6,106 bases of DNA. It comes from Desulfobacteraceae bacterium. Its GTDB lineage: Bacteria; Desulfobacterota; Desulfobacteria; Desulfobacterales; Desulfobacteraceae. The notes beneath the pieces are model-generated. The model saw nothing but the letters and a program-made list of their open reading frames with translations. It made no database searches and was not told the DNA's origin. The position numbers were made by a program, and so were the translations under genes. Shown here piece after piece: positions 1 through 6,106 of this stretch. The stretch is taken from positions 1-6,106 of the forward strand of contig JAFLJU010000571.1 of assembly GCA_022712835.1 (NCBI GenBank), given 5' to 3'. Within the stretch, counting starts at the first letter, position 1. Each line of letters opens with the position of its first letter.

Positions 1-1
1 A

Positions 2-2236
2 AAAATCACCAGAGAAATTCATGAGAGCCGTGAGTATTTGAAAATCACACTAAGTTCCATTGGGGATGCGGTTATCACGGTGGATCTTTCCGCCAATATC
101 GTCACAATGAATCCTGTGGCTGAAAAATTGACAGGGTGGTCATTAAAGGATGCCTTCGGGTTGGGGTTGACAACCGTGTTTAATATTGTCCATGCAAAAA
201 CAGGTAAGGTTGCTGAAAATCCGGTCGAGAACGTTTTGAAAAAAGGCCAGGTAGTCGGTCTTGCAAACCATACCGTTCTTATCGCCAAAGATGGAACTGA
301 ATATCAAATTTCAGATTCCGGTGCGCCCATAAAAGATGCCCAGGGTGATATTCTTGGCGTGGTAATGGTATTTCGAGATGTGACCCAGGAATATCAAGAT
401 CAGGAACAGATCAGCAGTTTTGGAAAATTTCCAAGTGAGAATCCATACCCGGTTATGAGAGTAACACCCGATGGTATACTCCGATATGCAAATAAGGGGA
501 GTCGGTCCCTTTTAAAATTTTGGGGGTGCAAGGTCGGTGATCCAATACCTGAAAAATGGTCACAAAGAGTTTTTCAGGCCATGGAAGCGGTGCAAATAAA
601 GCAGCATGAAGAAAAATATTCAAAGGGGATTTTATCCCTTGTCATAACCCCTGTTAAAGAGATGGGTTATGTGAATATCTATGGAATGGATATTACGGAA
701 CAAAAAGAGCATTTTGAGCGGTTTCGGACGGTTATGGACGGACTTGATGCGCTTGTTTATGTTGCAGATATGAAAACTTATGAAGTATTGTTTGTGAATC
801 AATATGGTATAGATATCTGGGGGGACATCAGGGGGACAATCTGTTGGCAGTCTTTACAGAAGGATCAAACCGGCCCTTGCTCTTTTTGCACCAATGATCA
901 ATTGTTAGATTCCAATGATAACCCTGTGGGCCCCGTTCTCTGGGAGTTTCAAAATACGGTAAATCATGAATGGTATGAATGCCGAGACCAGGCGATACGC
1001 TGGATGGATGGTCGAATGGTTCGGATGGAAATTGCGTCCAATATTACCCAACGCAAAGAGGCAGAAAAGCAAAGAAAATCACTTGAAGAAAATCTTCGTC
1101 AATCTCAAAAGATGGAGGTGATTGGTACCATTGCCGGTGGGATTGCACATGATTTTAATAATATTCTGGGGATCATTATCGGTAATGCTGAATTGGCTTT
1201 GGATGATATACCGGATTGGAATCCGGCCCGGGAAAATTTAAAACAGATAAAAACAGCCGGAATGAGAGCAAGTGATGTGGTAAAGCAACTATTGAGTTTT
1301 AGTCGCAAATCAAGCGAATCCATAAAAAAGATTAATATTCACGAGATTCTTACCGAGACAATTACGCTTATTCGGGCATCCATCCCCACTTCGATTGAAA
1401 TCAGAACTGAGTTTTCTGAGAAAAAAGAGTTGATCAAAGCGGATCCAACACAAATTCATCAAGTGTTAATAAATTTATGTACCAACGCTGCCCACGCAAT
1501 GGAAGAAAAAGGCGGAATTTTGTCTGTGATTTTGTCTGAGACCGAGCTGGATGAGTTAACCATTACCCAGTATCAGGAAATAAACCCTGGGCTTTATGTC
1601 CAGTTGACAATTTCTGATACCGGATGCGGGATTGATCCCAAAATAAAAGAAAAAATATTTGACCCTTATTTTACGACCAAACCGGTGGGGAAAGGGACGG
1701 GTATGGGCCTTGCCGTGGTTGCAGGCATTATTAAAAATTATAATGGAGCGATTACGGTTTACAGCGAAAAAGGCCATGGAAGCACTTTCAAAGTTCTTTT
1801 TCCCATAGCGATTGGAGATGCATCTGAAGACAAAACTATTTTTAAAGCATTACCAAGGGGTGATGAAAGGATTCTTTTTGTTGATGATGAAGAAGCATTG
1901 GTCAAAATTGGAAGAAATCTTCTTGAAAGGCTTGGCTATCAGGTTTACACCAAAACGAATCCAGTCGAAGCATTAGACCTTTTTCGGTCCGATCCTTCAC
2001 GGTTTGATTTAATAATAACAGATGTGACCATGCCCCATCTTTCCGGAGACCAGTTGGTGAAAGAGGTGTTAAAAATTAATCCTGGAATGCCTATTATTTT
2101 ATGCTCTGGTTTTTCCAATAAAATTGATGGAGAAACTGCGATTAAAATAGGCGCCCATAGTTATATCGAAAAACCGCTTGATAAAGATCGTTTGGCTTTC
2201 ATAGTCCGCAAGTCGTTAGATGATCGATACCCTTAA
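2..2236 (+). CDS. Hybrid sensor histidine kinase, PAS-PAS-PAS-HisKA-HATPase-REC (5' end outside window)
   Basis: This is a cytoplasmic signalling kinase that autophosphorylates on histidine and can pass phosphate to its own receiver. The frame is open from base 2; the TTG at 38 lies inside a PAS motif (YLKITLSSIGDAVITVD), so it is not a start. Counting base 2 as residue 1, 744 residues are visible. PAS1 spans about 13-132, PAS2 about 140-236, and PAS3 about 242-355 with Cys281, Cys293, Cys296 and Cys327. The H-box GGIAHDFNNIL carries phosphoacceptor His383 (codon 1148). The ATPase shows N-box Asn491/Asn495, G1 box DTGCG (539-543), FDPYFTTK, and GKGTGMGL. The C-terminal receiver (about 622-742) keeps Asp628/Asp629, phosphoacceptor Asp674 (codon 2021), Ser702 and Lys724, so all key residues are intact. 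No membrane segment is visible; one may lie upstream. The ligand or signal is unknown. It is more AT-rich than the genes downstream. Confidence 0.95.
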   Translation, partial: KITREIHESREYLKITLSSIGDAVITVDLSANIVTMNPVAEKLTGWSLKDAFGLGLTTVFNIVHAKTGKVAENPVENVLKKGQVVGLANHTVLIAKDGTEYQISDSGAPIKDAQGDILGVVMVFRDVTQEYQDQEQISSFGKFPSENPYPVMRVTPDGILRYANKGSRSLLKFWGCKVGDPIPEKWSQRVFQAMEAVQIKQHEEKYSKGILSLVITPVKEMGYVNIYGMDITEQKEHFERFRTVMDGLDALVYVADMKTYEVLFVNQYGIDIWGDIRGTICWQSLQKDQTGPCSFCTNDQLLDSNDNPVGPVLWEFQNTVNHEWYECRDQAIRWMDGRMVRMEIASNITQRKEAEKQRKSLEENLRQSQKMEVIGTIAGGIAHDFNNILGIIIGNAELALDDIPDWNPARENLKQIKTAGMRASDVVKQLLSFSRKSSESIKKINIHEILTETITLIRASIPTSIEIRTEFSEKKELIKADPTQIHQVLINLCTNAAHAMEEKGGILSVILSETELDELTITQYQEINPGLYVQLTISDTGCGIDPKIKEKIFDPYFTTKPVGKGTGMGLAVVAGIIKNYNGAITVYSEKGHGSTFKVLFPIAIGDASEDKTIFKALPRGDERILFVDDEEALVKIGRNLLERLGYQVYTKTNPVEALDLFRSDPSRFDLIITDVTMPHLSGDQLVKEVLKINPGMPIILCSGFSNKIDGETAIKIGAHSYIEKPLDKDRLAFIVRKSLDDRYP

Positions 2237-2246
2237 TCTTGTTTGA

Positions 2247-2275
2247 TTGACATTATCTCCCCACTATTTTATTGT
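2247..2275 (+). promoter_or_regulatory. Candidate sigma-70-type promoter for the binding protein-kinase-regulator operon
   Basis: A perfect TTGACA (2247-2252) is followed after 17 bases by TATTGT (2270-2275), which matches four of six positions of the -10 consensus. It sits just after the stop of the hybrid kinase gene and would start transcription near 2282, ahead of the lipoprotein gene. Position and spacing are seen in the sequence; activity is inferred. The sequence is AT-rich here, so a chance match is possible. Confidence 0.45.
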
Positions 2276-2293
2276 CTGGATGCCAATGGATAA

Positions 2294-2328
2294 AGGGGAA
2301 GAAAATGGATAGATGTGAATCAAATTGA
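2294..2328 (+). other. Leader mini-ORF with its own Shine-Dalgarno site
   Basis: AGGGGAAG (2294-2301) lies 5 bases from its GGGGA core to an ATG at 2305, which opens a 7-codon frame (MDRCESN) ending at TGA 2326-2328. The frame differs from that of the lipoprotein gene that follows. This is the best ribosome-binding arrangement in the leader, yet it does not lead into the main gene. It could be a short regulatory leader peptide, a decoy, or chance. There is no sign of attenuation such as a run of identical codons or a clear terminator. Confidence 0.25.
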
Positions 2329-2339
2329 TGATCAGCACT

Positions 2340-2344
2340 GGGGA
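2340..2344 (+). promoter_or_regulatory. Possible ribosome-binding site supporting the GTG start at 2351
   Basis: GGGGA ends 6 bases before the GTG at 2351, a normal spacing. Other in-frame candidates have poorer support: GTG 2315 is 15 bases from the nearest purine-rich site, and ATG 2360 has none at normal distance. The match to the consensus is moderate only. Confidence 0.35.
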
Positions 2345-2350
2345 AAACGC

Positions 2351-3556
2351 GTGGGTGATATGGGGTTAGGATACAGCTCTTTTGCTTGTAAAATTTTGAT
2401 AGTTTTGGCCTTGTTGCTGGTGTTAGGCTGTGACAAGGGGGAGAACGCATTGTTCCCAGAGGTGCGGACCGGAATTACCCAGGATGAAATCCGTATCGGA
2501 TCTTCCCTGGCCCTGGGGGGGCATGCCGGTTACCTGGGAAGTCAGATGCTCCACGGTGCCAAGGCCTATATCAACCATATCAATGAACAAGGGGGAATCC
2601 ATGGCCGGAAAATTAATCTTATCGCCCTGGATGACGGGTATGATCCCACCCGGTGCCTTTACAATACCCAGCAACTGATTCTAAAAGAAAAGGTGTTTGC
2701 TCTTTTTTGTTATGTGGGAACCCCCACAACGGTAAGGATTATCCCTCTGGTCAATGAGGCAAAGATTCCTTTGGTGGGCATGTTCACCGGTGCCAATCGC
2801 TTGAGGGAACCGATTAATCGTTATCTGATCAATATCCGGGCCTCCTATTACCAGGAAACAAAGGCTGCCGTTGATTTTTTTGTTAAAGAGAAAAAATTTA
2901 CCAAGATTGCCGTATTTTACCAATATGATGAATACGGGTTTGACGGCCTTAGGGGAACCGAGATTGCCCTGAAACCATATGGGTTGATTCCCGTTGCCAA
3001 GGGTTCCTATGTCAGGGGAACCCTGGATGTGGAAGCAGGGCTTGAACAAATTATTTCGTCCGGGGCCCAGGCCGTGGTCATGATTGGTACCTATGATTCC
3101 TGCGCAAGGTTTATTCAACTGGCAGTAGATAAAAATTTTTCACCGCTCTTTCACAATGTTTCTTTTGTGGGGGCCAAGGAACTTGCCAGAAGATTGGGTC
3201 CTATTGGGGAAGGGGTATTGGTGACCCAGGTGGTGCCGCCCCCCAATCCCGGTGAAAATGAGGCCGTCCTGCCCGGAGTTACCCAATACATTGATCTGCT
3301 GAAAAAATATTACCCCAAAAGTCGTCCAAGCTTTGTGGGTCTGGAAGGATATGTCAACGCCAGGATTCTTATGGAAGGGCTCAAACGTGCGGGAGAAAAG
3401 ATTACCCGGGAAGGCTTTATCCAGGCCATTGAGTCCATCCATCAGTTTGACCTAGGCATTTTAAACCCCTTATCCTTTGGTAAAGACGATTATCAGGGGT
3501 TGGACCGGGTCTATTTTACCCGGATAACACAGGGTGAACCGGTGCTGATCCAATGA
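2351..3556 (+). CDS. Lipoprotein periplasmic ligand-binding protein, Peripla_BP_6 / LivK-like (type I binding fold)
   Basis: This probably captures a small ligand (amino acid, amide or similar) in the periplasm and signals to the adjacent kinase. Counting from GTG 2351 it has 401 residues. A lysine-poor N-terminus is followed by hydrophobic ILIVLALLLVLG and then Cys27, a good lipobox, so the mature protein should be lipid-anchored. The mature part begins with a typical strand (ITQDEIRIGSSLALGG). It continues with GAKAYINHINEQGGIHGRKI, a GTPTTVRIIPLV segment, FTGANRLREPINRYLINIRASY, the second-lobe strand KIAVFYQYDEYG, and the C-terminal EGYVNARILMEGLKRAG helix common in this family. The start is uncertain: GTG 2315 (413 aa) and ATG 2360 (398 aa) are in frame, and 2315 would put 12 extra, largely charged or polar residues before the signal. 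No permease or ATPase gene is nearby. The gene overlaps the kinase gene by ATGA, so the two are probably co-translated. The ligand cannot be read from sequence alone. Confidence 0.9.
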   Translation: MGDMGLGYSSFACKILIVLALLLVLGCDKGENALFPEVRTGITQDEIRIGSSLALGGHAGYLGSQMLHGAKAYINHINEQGGIHGRKINLIALDDGYDPTRCLYNTQQLILKEKVFALFCYVGTPTTVRIIPLVNEAKIPLVGMFTGANRLREPINRYLINIRASYYQETKAAVDFFVKEKKFTKIAVFYQYDEYGFDGLRGTEIALKPYGLIPVAKGSYVRGTLDVEAGLEQIISSGAQAVVMIGTYDSCARFIQLAVDKNFSPLFHNVSFVGAKELARRLGPIGEGVLVTQVVPPPNPGENEAVLPGVTQYIDLLKKYYPKSRPSFVGLEGYVNARILMEGLKRAGEKITREGFIQAIESIHQFDLGILNPLSFGKDDYQGLDRVYFTRITQGEPVLIQ

Positions 3557-5406
3557 GATTTTTCAATGAACTGACACTGAAAAATAAAATTTTTATCTCC
3601 TGCCTGGGGTTTACCCTGATCGTCAGCGTGATGATCGCCTTGTTTACCCGTGCCCTTTTGATTTCCAGCCTGACAAATGAATTGAAAAAACGGGGGGTGG
3701 GCATCGCCCAGAGTATTGCAGACAGCTCCCGGGTCTTTATCCTTACCAAAAACAGGGCCGAGTTAACCGCCCTTGCCTATGATGCCCGCCTAGGGAACAG
3801 GAAGGATATTGTTCGCTATCTTCTGATCACGGATAAAATAGGCACAATTTTGGGGCATACCTTTACCACGGGGTTTCCCAATAATTTAAAACCTCATATG
3901 AACAAAGGGGATAATGGGAGACAAAGCATTGTTCCCCTCCAGGTGGACCATCATTCGGTCTTCCATGTGTCTGTTCCTGTAATGGAAGGAATTTATACCA
4001 TTGGCTCGGTTCAGGTGGGCCTTGACCAGCAGCATATTGAAAGCTTGATATCTCGCCTTCGACTGGTGTTTATCAGTTTTTTGTCCGTGGTCTCCCTTCT
4101 CTTCTTTTTTCTGAGTCACCGCCTTGCCCTGCACATTACAAAGCCTGTGGCCTCTTTGATCCGGTATACGGATCAACTGACAAAGAGTAATTTTAGTATG
4201 ATTGCCAAGGAGGATGTGGAAACCATGTCCCGGGATTTGGGGGGCAGAGATGATGAAATTGCGGCTTTGACCAACTCTTTTATCAAGATGACGGCCAAAC
4301 TTAAACGCTCCACAGATAATCTCATGGAGTCCCAGAAAAAATACCGCTCCCTGTTCCAGAGCGGACCCAACCCCATTTTTGTGATTCATAAACGAAATTT
4401 CGAAATTTTGGATGCCAACCCCAAGGCCACGGAATTATTTGGTTATCCTGGCGATGAACTTATCGGTCTTAGCTTGCTGACCCTTGGCAATCTTGAAAAT
4501 GATAAGTTTGCCAGGAGTTATCCTGTGGGGGAATCCGTGGTGATCTCTTCCAAGGTGCAGTTTTTTAAAAAGGAAGGGGGCTCCGTTTTTGTCAATATCC
4601 ATGCAAGTTCTGCTGAATATCGCGACAAGGATGTTATTATTGTGGCGGTAACCGATATTACAGAGCTGGTTGAAAAGGATTCCCAACTGATCCAGGCCTC
4701 GAAAATGACCAATCTTGAGAAAATGTCCGTGGGGATTGCCCATGAAATCAACCAGCCCTTAAATGCCATTAAAATGGGCAGTGAATATCTGTGTATGATG
4801 GATGAGCAGAACAAAGTGGTAGACCCTTCGGATCTTAAAATGGTACTCACCCAGATCAGTTCCCAGGTGACCCGGGCCTCTGAAATTGTGGGGCGGTTGA
4901 AAACATTTTCACGGAAAGCCGATTTTTCAAGGGAGGTGATCAGTTTAAACACCTGTATCCGGTCTGTTCACAAGATCATCGGCCGGCAGATTACCCTGCA
5001 GAATATTGATTTCATTCTTTGTCTGGATGAATCCCTTCCCACAATCCTGGCCCATAACAATCGGATGGAACAGGTGATTTTCAATCTGGTGACCAACGCC
5101 CGTGATGCGATCAATGAACGGGTTGAAACACGGATGGATATAAAGCAGGGCAAACTTGAGATCGCGACCTTTTCCGATGCTCAAATGGTCGGACTTGCCA
5201 TTACCGATAATGGTATCGGTATAGAATCTTCCCAGATGGAAAATATTTTTGAATCCTTTTTTACCACAAAGGAAATGGGGGAGGGGTTGGGCCTTGGCCT
5301 GCCGATTATCCAGGGTATTGTCAGAGATTACAATGGTACTATCAGTGTGGATAGTACACCCGGGCGATCTACCTGTTTTAGAATATTGTTTCCGGCCCAC
5401 ACATAA
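3553..5406 (+). CDS. Membrane sensor histidine kinase, TM-periplasmic sensor-TM-HAMP-PAS-HisKA-HATPase
   Basis: This 617-residue inner-membrane kinase is the likely partner of the preceding binding protein. TM1 is about 13-35, the extracytoplasmic domain about 36-168, TM2 about 170-190, HAMP about 191-252, and PAS about 260-372. The extracytoplasmic part has strands such as YLLITDKIGTILGHTF and GSVQVGL that resemble a Cache/PDC-type sensor; this fold is inferred. The H-box is SVGIAHEINQPLNAIK with His397, the HEINQPL style of NtrB/DctB/ZraS-like kinases. The ATPase has Asn511/Asn515, DNGIG (552-556), FESFFTTK and GEGLGLGL, all intact. It has no receiver of its own, which fits a separate regulator encoded 24 bases downstream. 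The ATG overlaps the upstream stop (ATGA), and no strong Shine-Dalgarno site lies at normal distance, so translation is probably coupled. Confidence 0.95.
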   Translation: MRFFNELTLKNKIFISCLGFTLIVSVMIALFTRALLISSLTNELKKRGVGIAQSIADSSRVFILTKNRAELTALAYDARLGNRKDIVRYLLITDKIGTILGHTFTTGFPNNLKPHMNKGDNGRQSIVPLQVDHHSVFHVSVPVMEGIYTIGSVQVGLDQQHIESLISRLRLVFISFLSVVSLLFFFLSHRLALHITKPVASLIRYTDQLTKSNFSMIAKEDVETMSRDLGGRDDEIAALTNSFIKMTAKLKRSTDNLMESQKKYRSLFQSGPNPIFVIHKRNFEILDANPKATELFGYPGDELIGLSLLTLGNLENDKFARSYPVGESVVISSKVQFFKKEGGSVFVNIHASSAEYRDKDVIIVAVTDITELVEKDSQLIQASKMTNLEKMSVGIAHEINQPLNAIKMGSEYLCMMDEQNKVVDPSDLKMVLTQISSQVTRASEIVGRLKTFSRKADFSREVISLNTCIRSVHKIIGRQITLQNIDFILCLDESLPTILAHNNRMEQVIFNLVTNARDAINERVETRMDIKQGKLEIATFSDAQMVGLAITDNGIGIESSQMENIFESFFTTKEMGEGLGLGLPIIQGIVRDYNGTISVDSTPGRSTCFRILFPAHT

Positions 5407-5416
5407 AAATTTTGTG

Positions 5417-5422
5417 AAGGAG
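5417..5422 (+). promoter_or_regulatory. Strong ribosome-binding site for the receiver-STAS regulator
   Basis: AAGGAG, within GAAGGAGTGA, lies 8 bases before the ATG at 5431 in the 24-base gap after the kinase stop. It fixes the start codon and contrasts with the weak site of the kinase gene. This suggests the regulator is made in larger amounts than the kinase. Confidence 0.8.
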
Positions 5423-5430
5423 TGACTAAA

Positions 5431-6106
5431 ATGAAAATATTGGTGATTGACGACGAGAAACCCACCCTTTCCATGTTTAAACTATTTTTGACGGCCTATG
5501 GCTATGAGGTCATCACCGCTGAAAACGGGGAACAGGGAGTTGCTCTGTTCAAAGAAAATTTGCCGGAAATTGTTTTTACGGATATTCGGATGCCGGGAAT
5601 CGACGGGCTTGAGGTGTTGCGGCAAATCAGAGGCATCAATAAATCCTCACAGGTGATCATCATCACCGGCCACGGGGATATGGAAAAGGCCCTGGAAGCT
5701 CTGGACCTGGACGCTTCGGATTTTATCAATAAACCCGTGGAACGAAAAGCCCTGAACTCTGCCCTGGCCCGGGCCGAAACAAGGGCAAAACTGTCCCCAA
5801 ACCTTTCCTTTGAATTGCAGGTAAAAGAAACCACCCCCCGGGAGATCCATGTCTCGGGTAAATTATCCAGCGCTTCAAAATATGCCTTTGAAGGGCTTTT
5901 CGAGTTTGATCACGGAGAGACGGCTTTCGGGGTAACATTTTGCTTTGATGAAAGTTTTTCCATAAACCGATCAGGGATTACCCTGCTGATGGAAATGGTA
6001 CAGCAGATGAAGGAGAAAGGGATCAAAATTTCCATGGAAGGGCTTTCTTATAATTATTATCGATTCTTTCAGATGGCGGGTATGGAGAAAATGGCCACCC
6101 TTAAAG
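5431..6106 (+). CDS. Response regulator with receiver and C-terminal STAS-like domain (3' end outside window)
   Basis: The frame opens at ATG 5431 and has no stop before the right edge; 225 residues are visible. Residues 1-120 form a receiver (MKILVIDDEK start) with Asp7/Asp8, phosphoacceptor Asp51 in FTDIRMPGIDG, Thr69 in IITGHGD and Lys101 in NKPVE. A short linker leads to about 130-225, which reads as a STAS-like domain. It has VSGKLSS near its start, then FSINRSGITLLMEMVQQMKEKG, then MEGLSYNYYRFFQMAGMEK, matching the STAS order of strand, Ser-Gly helix, strand, and helix ending in a Gly-Met/Leu turn. Ser181 aligns with the serine phosphorylated in SpoIIAA-type anti-anti-sigma factors. No helix-turn-helix is seen. 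It is probably phosphorylated by the upstream kinase and acts by protein-protein contact, perhaps partner switching. The receiver is certain; the STAS call is good but from motif reading only. Confidence 0.9.
   Translation, partial: MKILVIDDEKPTLSMFKLFLTAYGYEVITAENGEQGVALFKENLPEIVFTDIRMPGIDGLEVLRQIRGINKSSQVIIITGHGDMEKALEALDLDASDFINKPVERKALNSALARAETRAKLSPNLSFELQVKETTPREIHVSGKLSSASKYAFEGLFEFDHGETAFGVTFCFDESFSINRSGITLLMEMVQQMKEKGIKISMEGLSYNYYRFFQMAGMEKMATLK

Noticed and set aside
2258..2299. Inverted repeat TCCCC (2258-2262) with GGGGA (2295-2299), plus ATTG (2271-2274) with CAAT (2284-2287), as a terminator or RBS-masking hairpin.
   Set aside because: The stems are 4-5 bp, separated by a large internal loop, and no U-run follows. 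The left arm also lies upstream of the predicted transcription start.
2681..3118. 145-codon open frame on the - strand inside the lipoprotein gene.
   Set aside because: It lies opposite a clear Peripla_BP_6 coding frame, has no recognisable domain, and shows the composition of a shadow frame.
3886..4389. 167-codon open frame on the - strand inside the membrane kinase gene.
   Set aside because: It is fully covered by the sensor, TM2, HAMP and PAS-start coding on the + strand, with no family-like motifs.
4945..5400. 151-codon open frame on the - strand opposite the HATPase domain.
   Set aside because: The + strand carries intact N, G1, F and G2 boxes here, so the opposite frame is a shadow.
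5502..5938. Several - strand frames (up to 110 codons) at the right end.
   Set aside because: The + strand frame from 5431 encodes a complete receiver with all key residues and a good ribosome site, so the reverse frames are by-products.
1..6106. Search for CRISPR repeats, insertion-sequence ends, tRNA genes, or long direct repeats.
   Set aside because: None were seen by eye; the window is almost entirely coding for the four genes described.

Overview
The window reads as a signal-transduction locus from a Gram-negative, probably anaerobic deltaproteobacterium of the Desulfobacterota type. Three things suggest this: multi-PAS kinases with cysteine-bearing PAS domains of a style I associate with sulfate reducers, a lipoprotein substrate-binding protein paired with a kinase, and moderate GC. 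This placement is an inference from protein style only; no rRNA or other marker gene is present, and I do not name a genus. All supported genes are on the + strand, and the window is densely coding.

Layout: (1) bases 2-2236 hold the 3' part of a hybrid histidine kinase gene (three PAS domains, HisKA, HATPase, receiver). Its reading frame is open to the left edge, so the real start lies outside the window. (2) Bases 2237-2350 are a short gap with a candidate sigma-70-type promoter and a leader containing a 7-codon mini-ORF. (3) About 2351-3556 encodes a lipoprotein periplasmic binding protein of the branched-chain amino acid/amide type (Peripla_BP_6). (4) 3553-5406 encodes a membrane histidine kinase (TM, periplasmic sensor, TM, HAMP, PAS, HisKA, HATPase) that overlaps the binding-protein gene by 4 bases (ATGA). 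(5) 5431 to the right edge encodes a response regulator with a receiver domain followed by a STAS-like domain; it has a strong Shine-Dalgarno site and runs off the window.

Genes 2-4 look like one operon and one pathway. The likely scheme is that the lipoprotein binds a small molecule in the periplasm and presents it to the kinase's extracytoplasmic domain. The kinase then phosphorylates the receiver, and the STAS-like domain passes the signal on by protein-protein contact, since no DNA-binding domain is seen in the visible part. No ABC permease or ATPase gene is in the window, which favours sensing over transport. The upstream hybrid kinase is separated by the gap and by a visibly more AT-rich composition, so it may belong to a different transcription unit and a different pathway.
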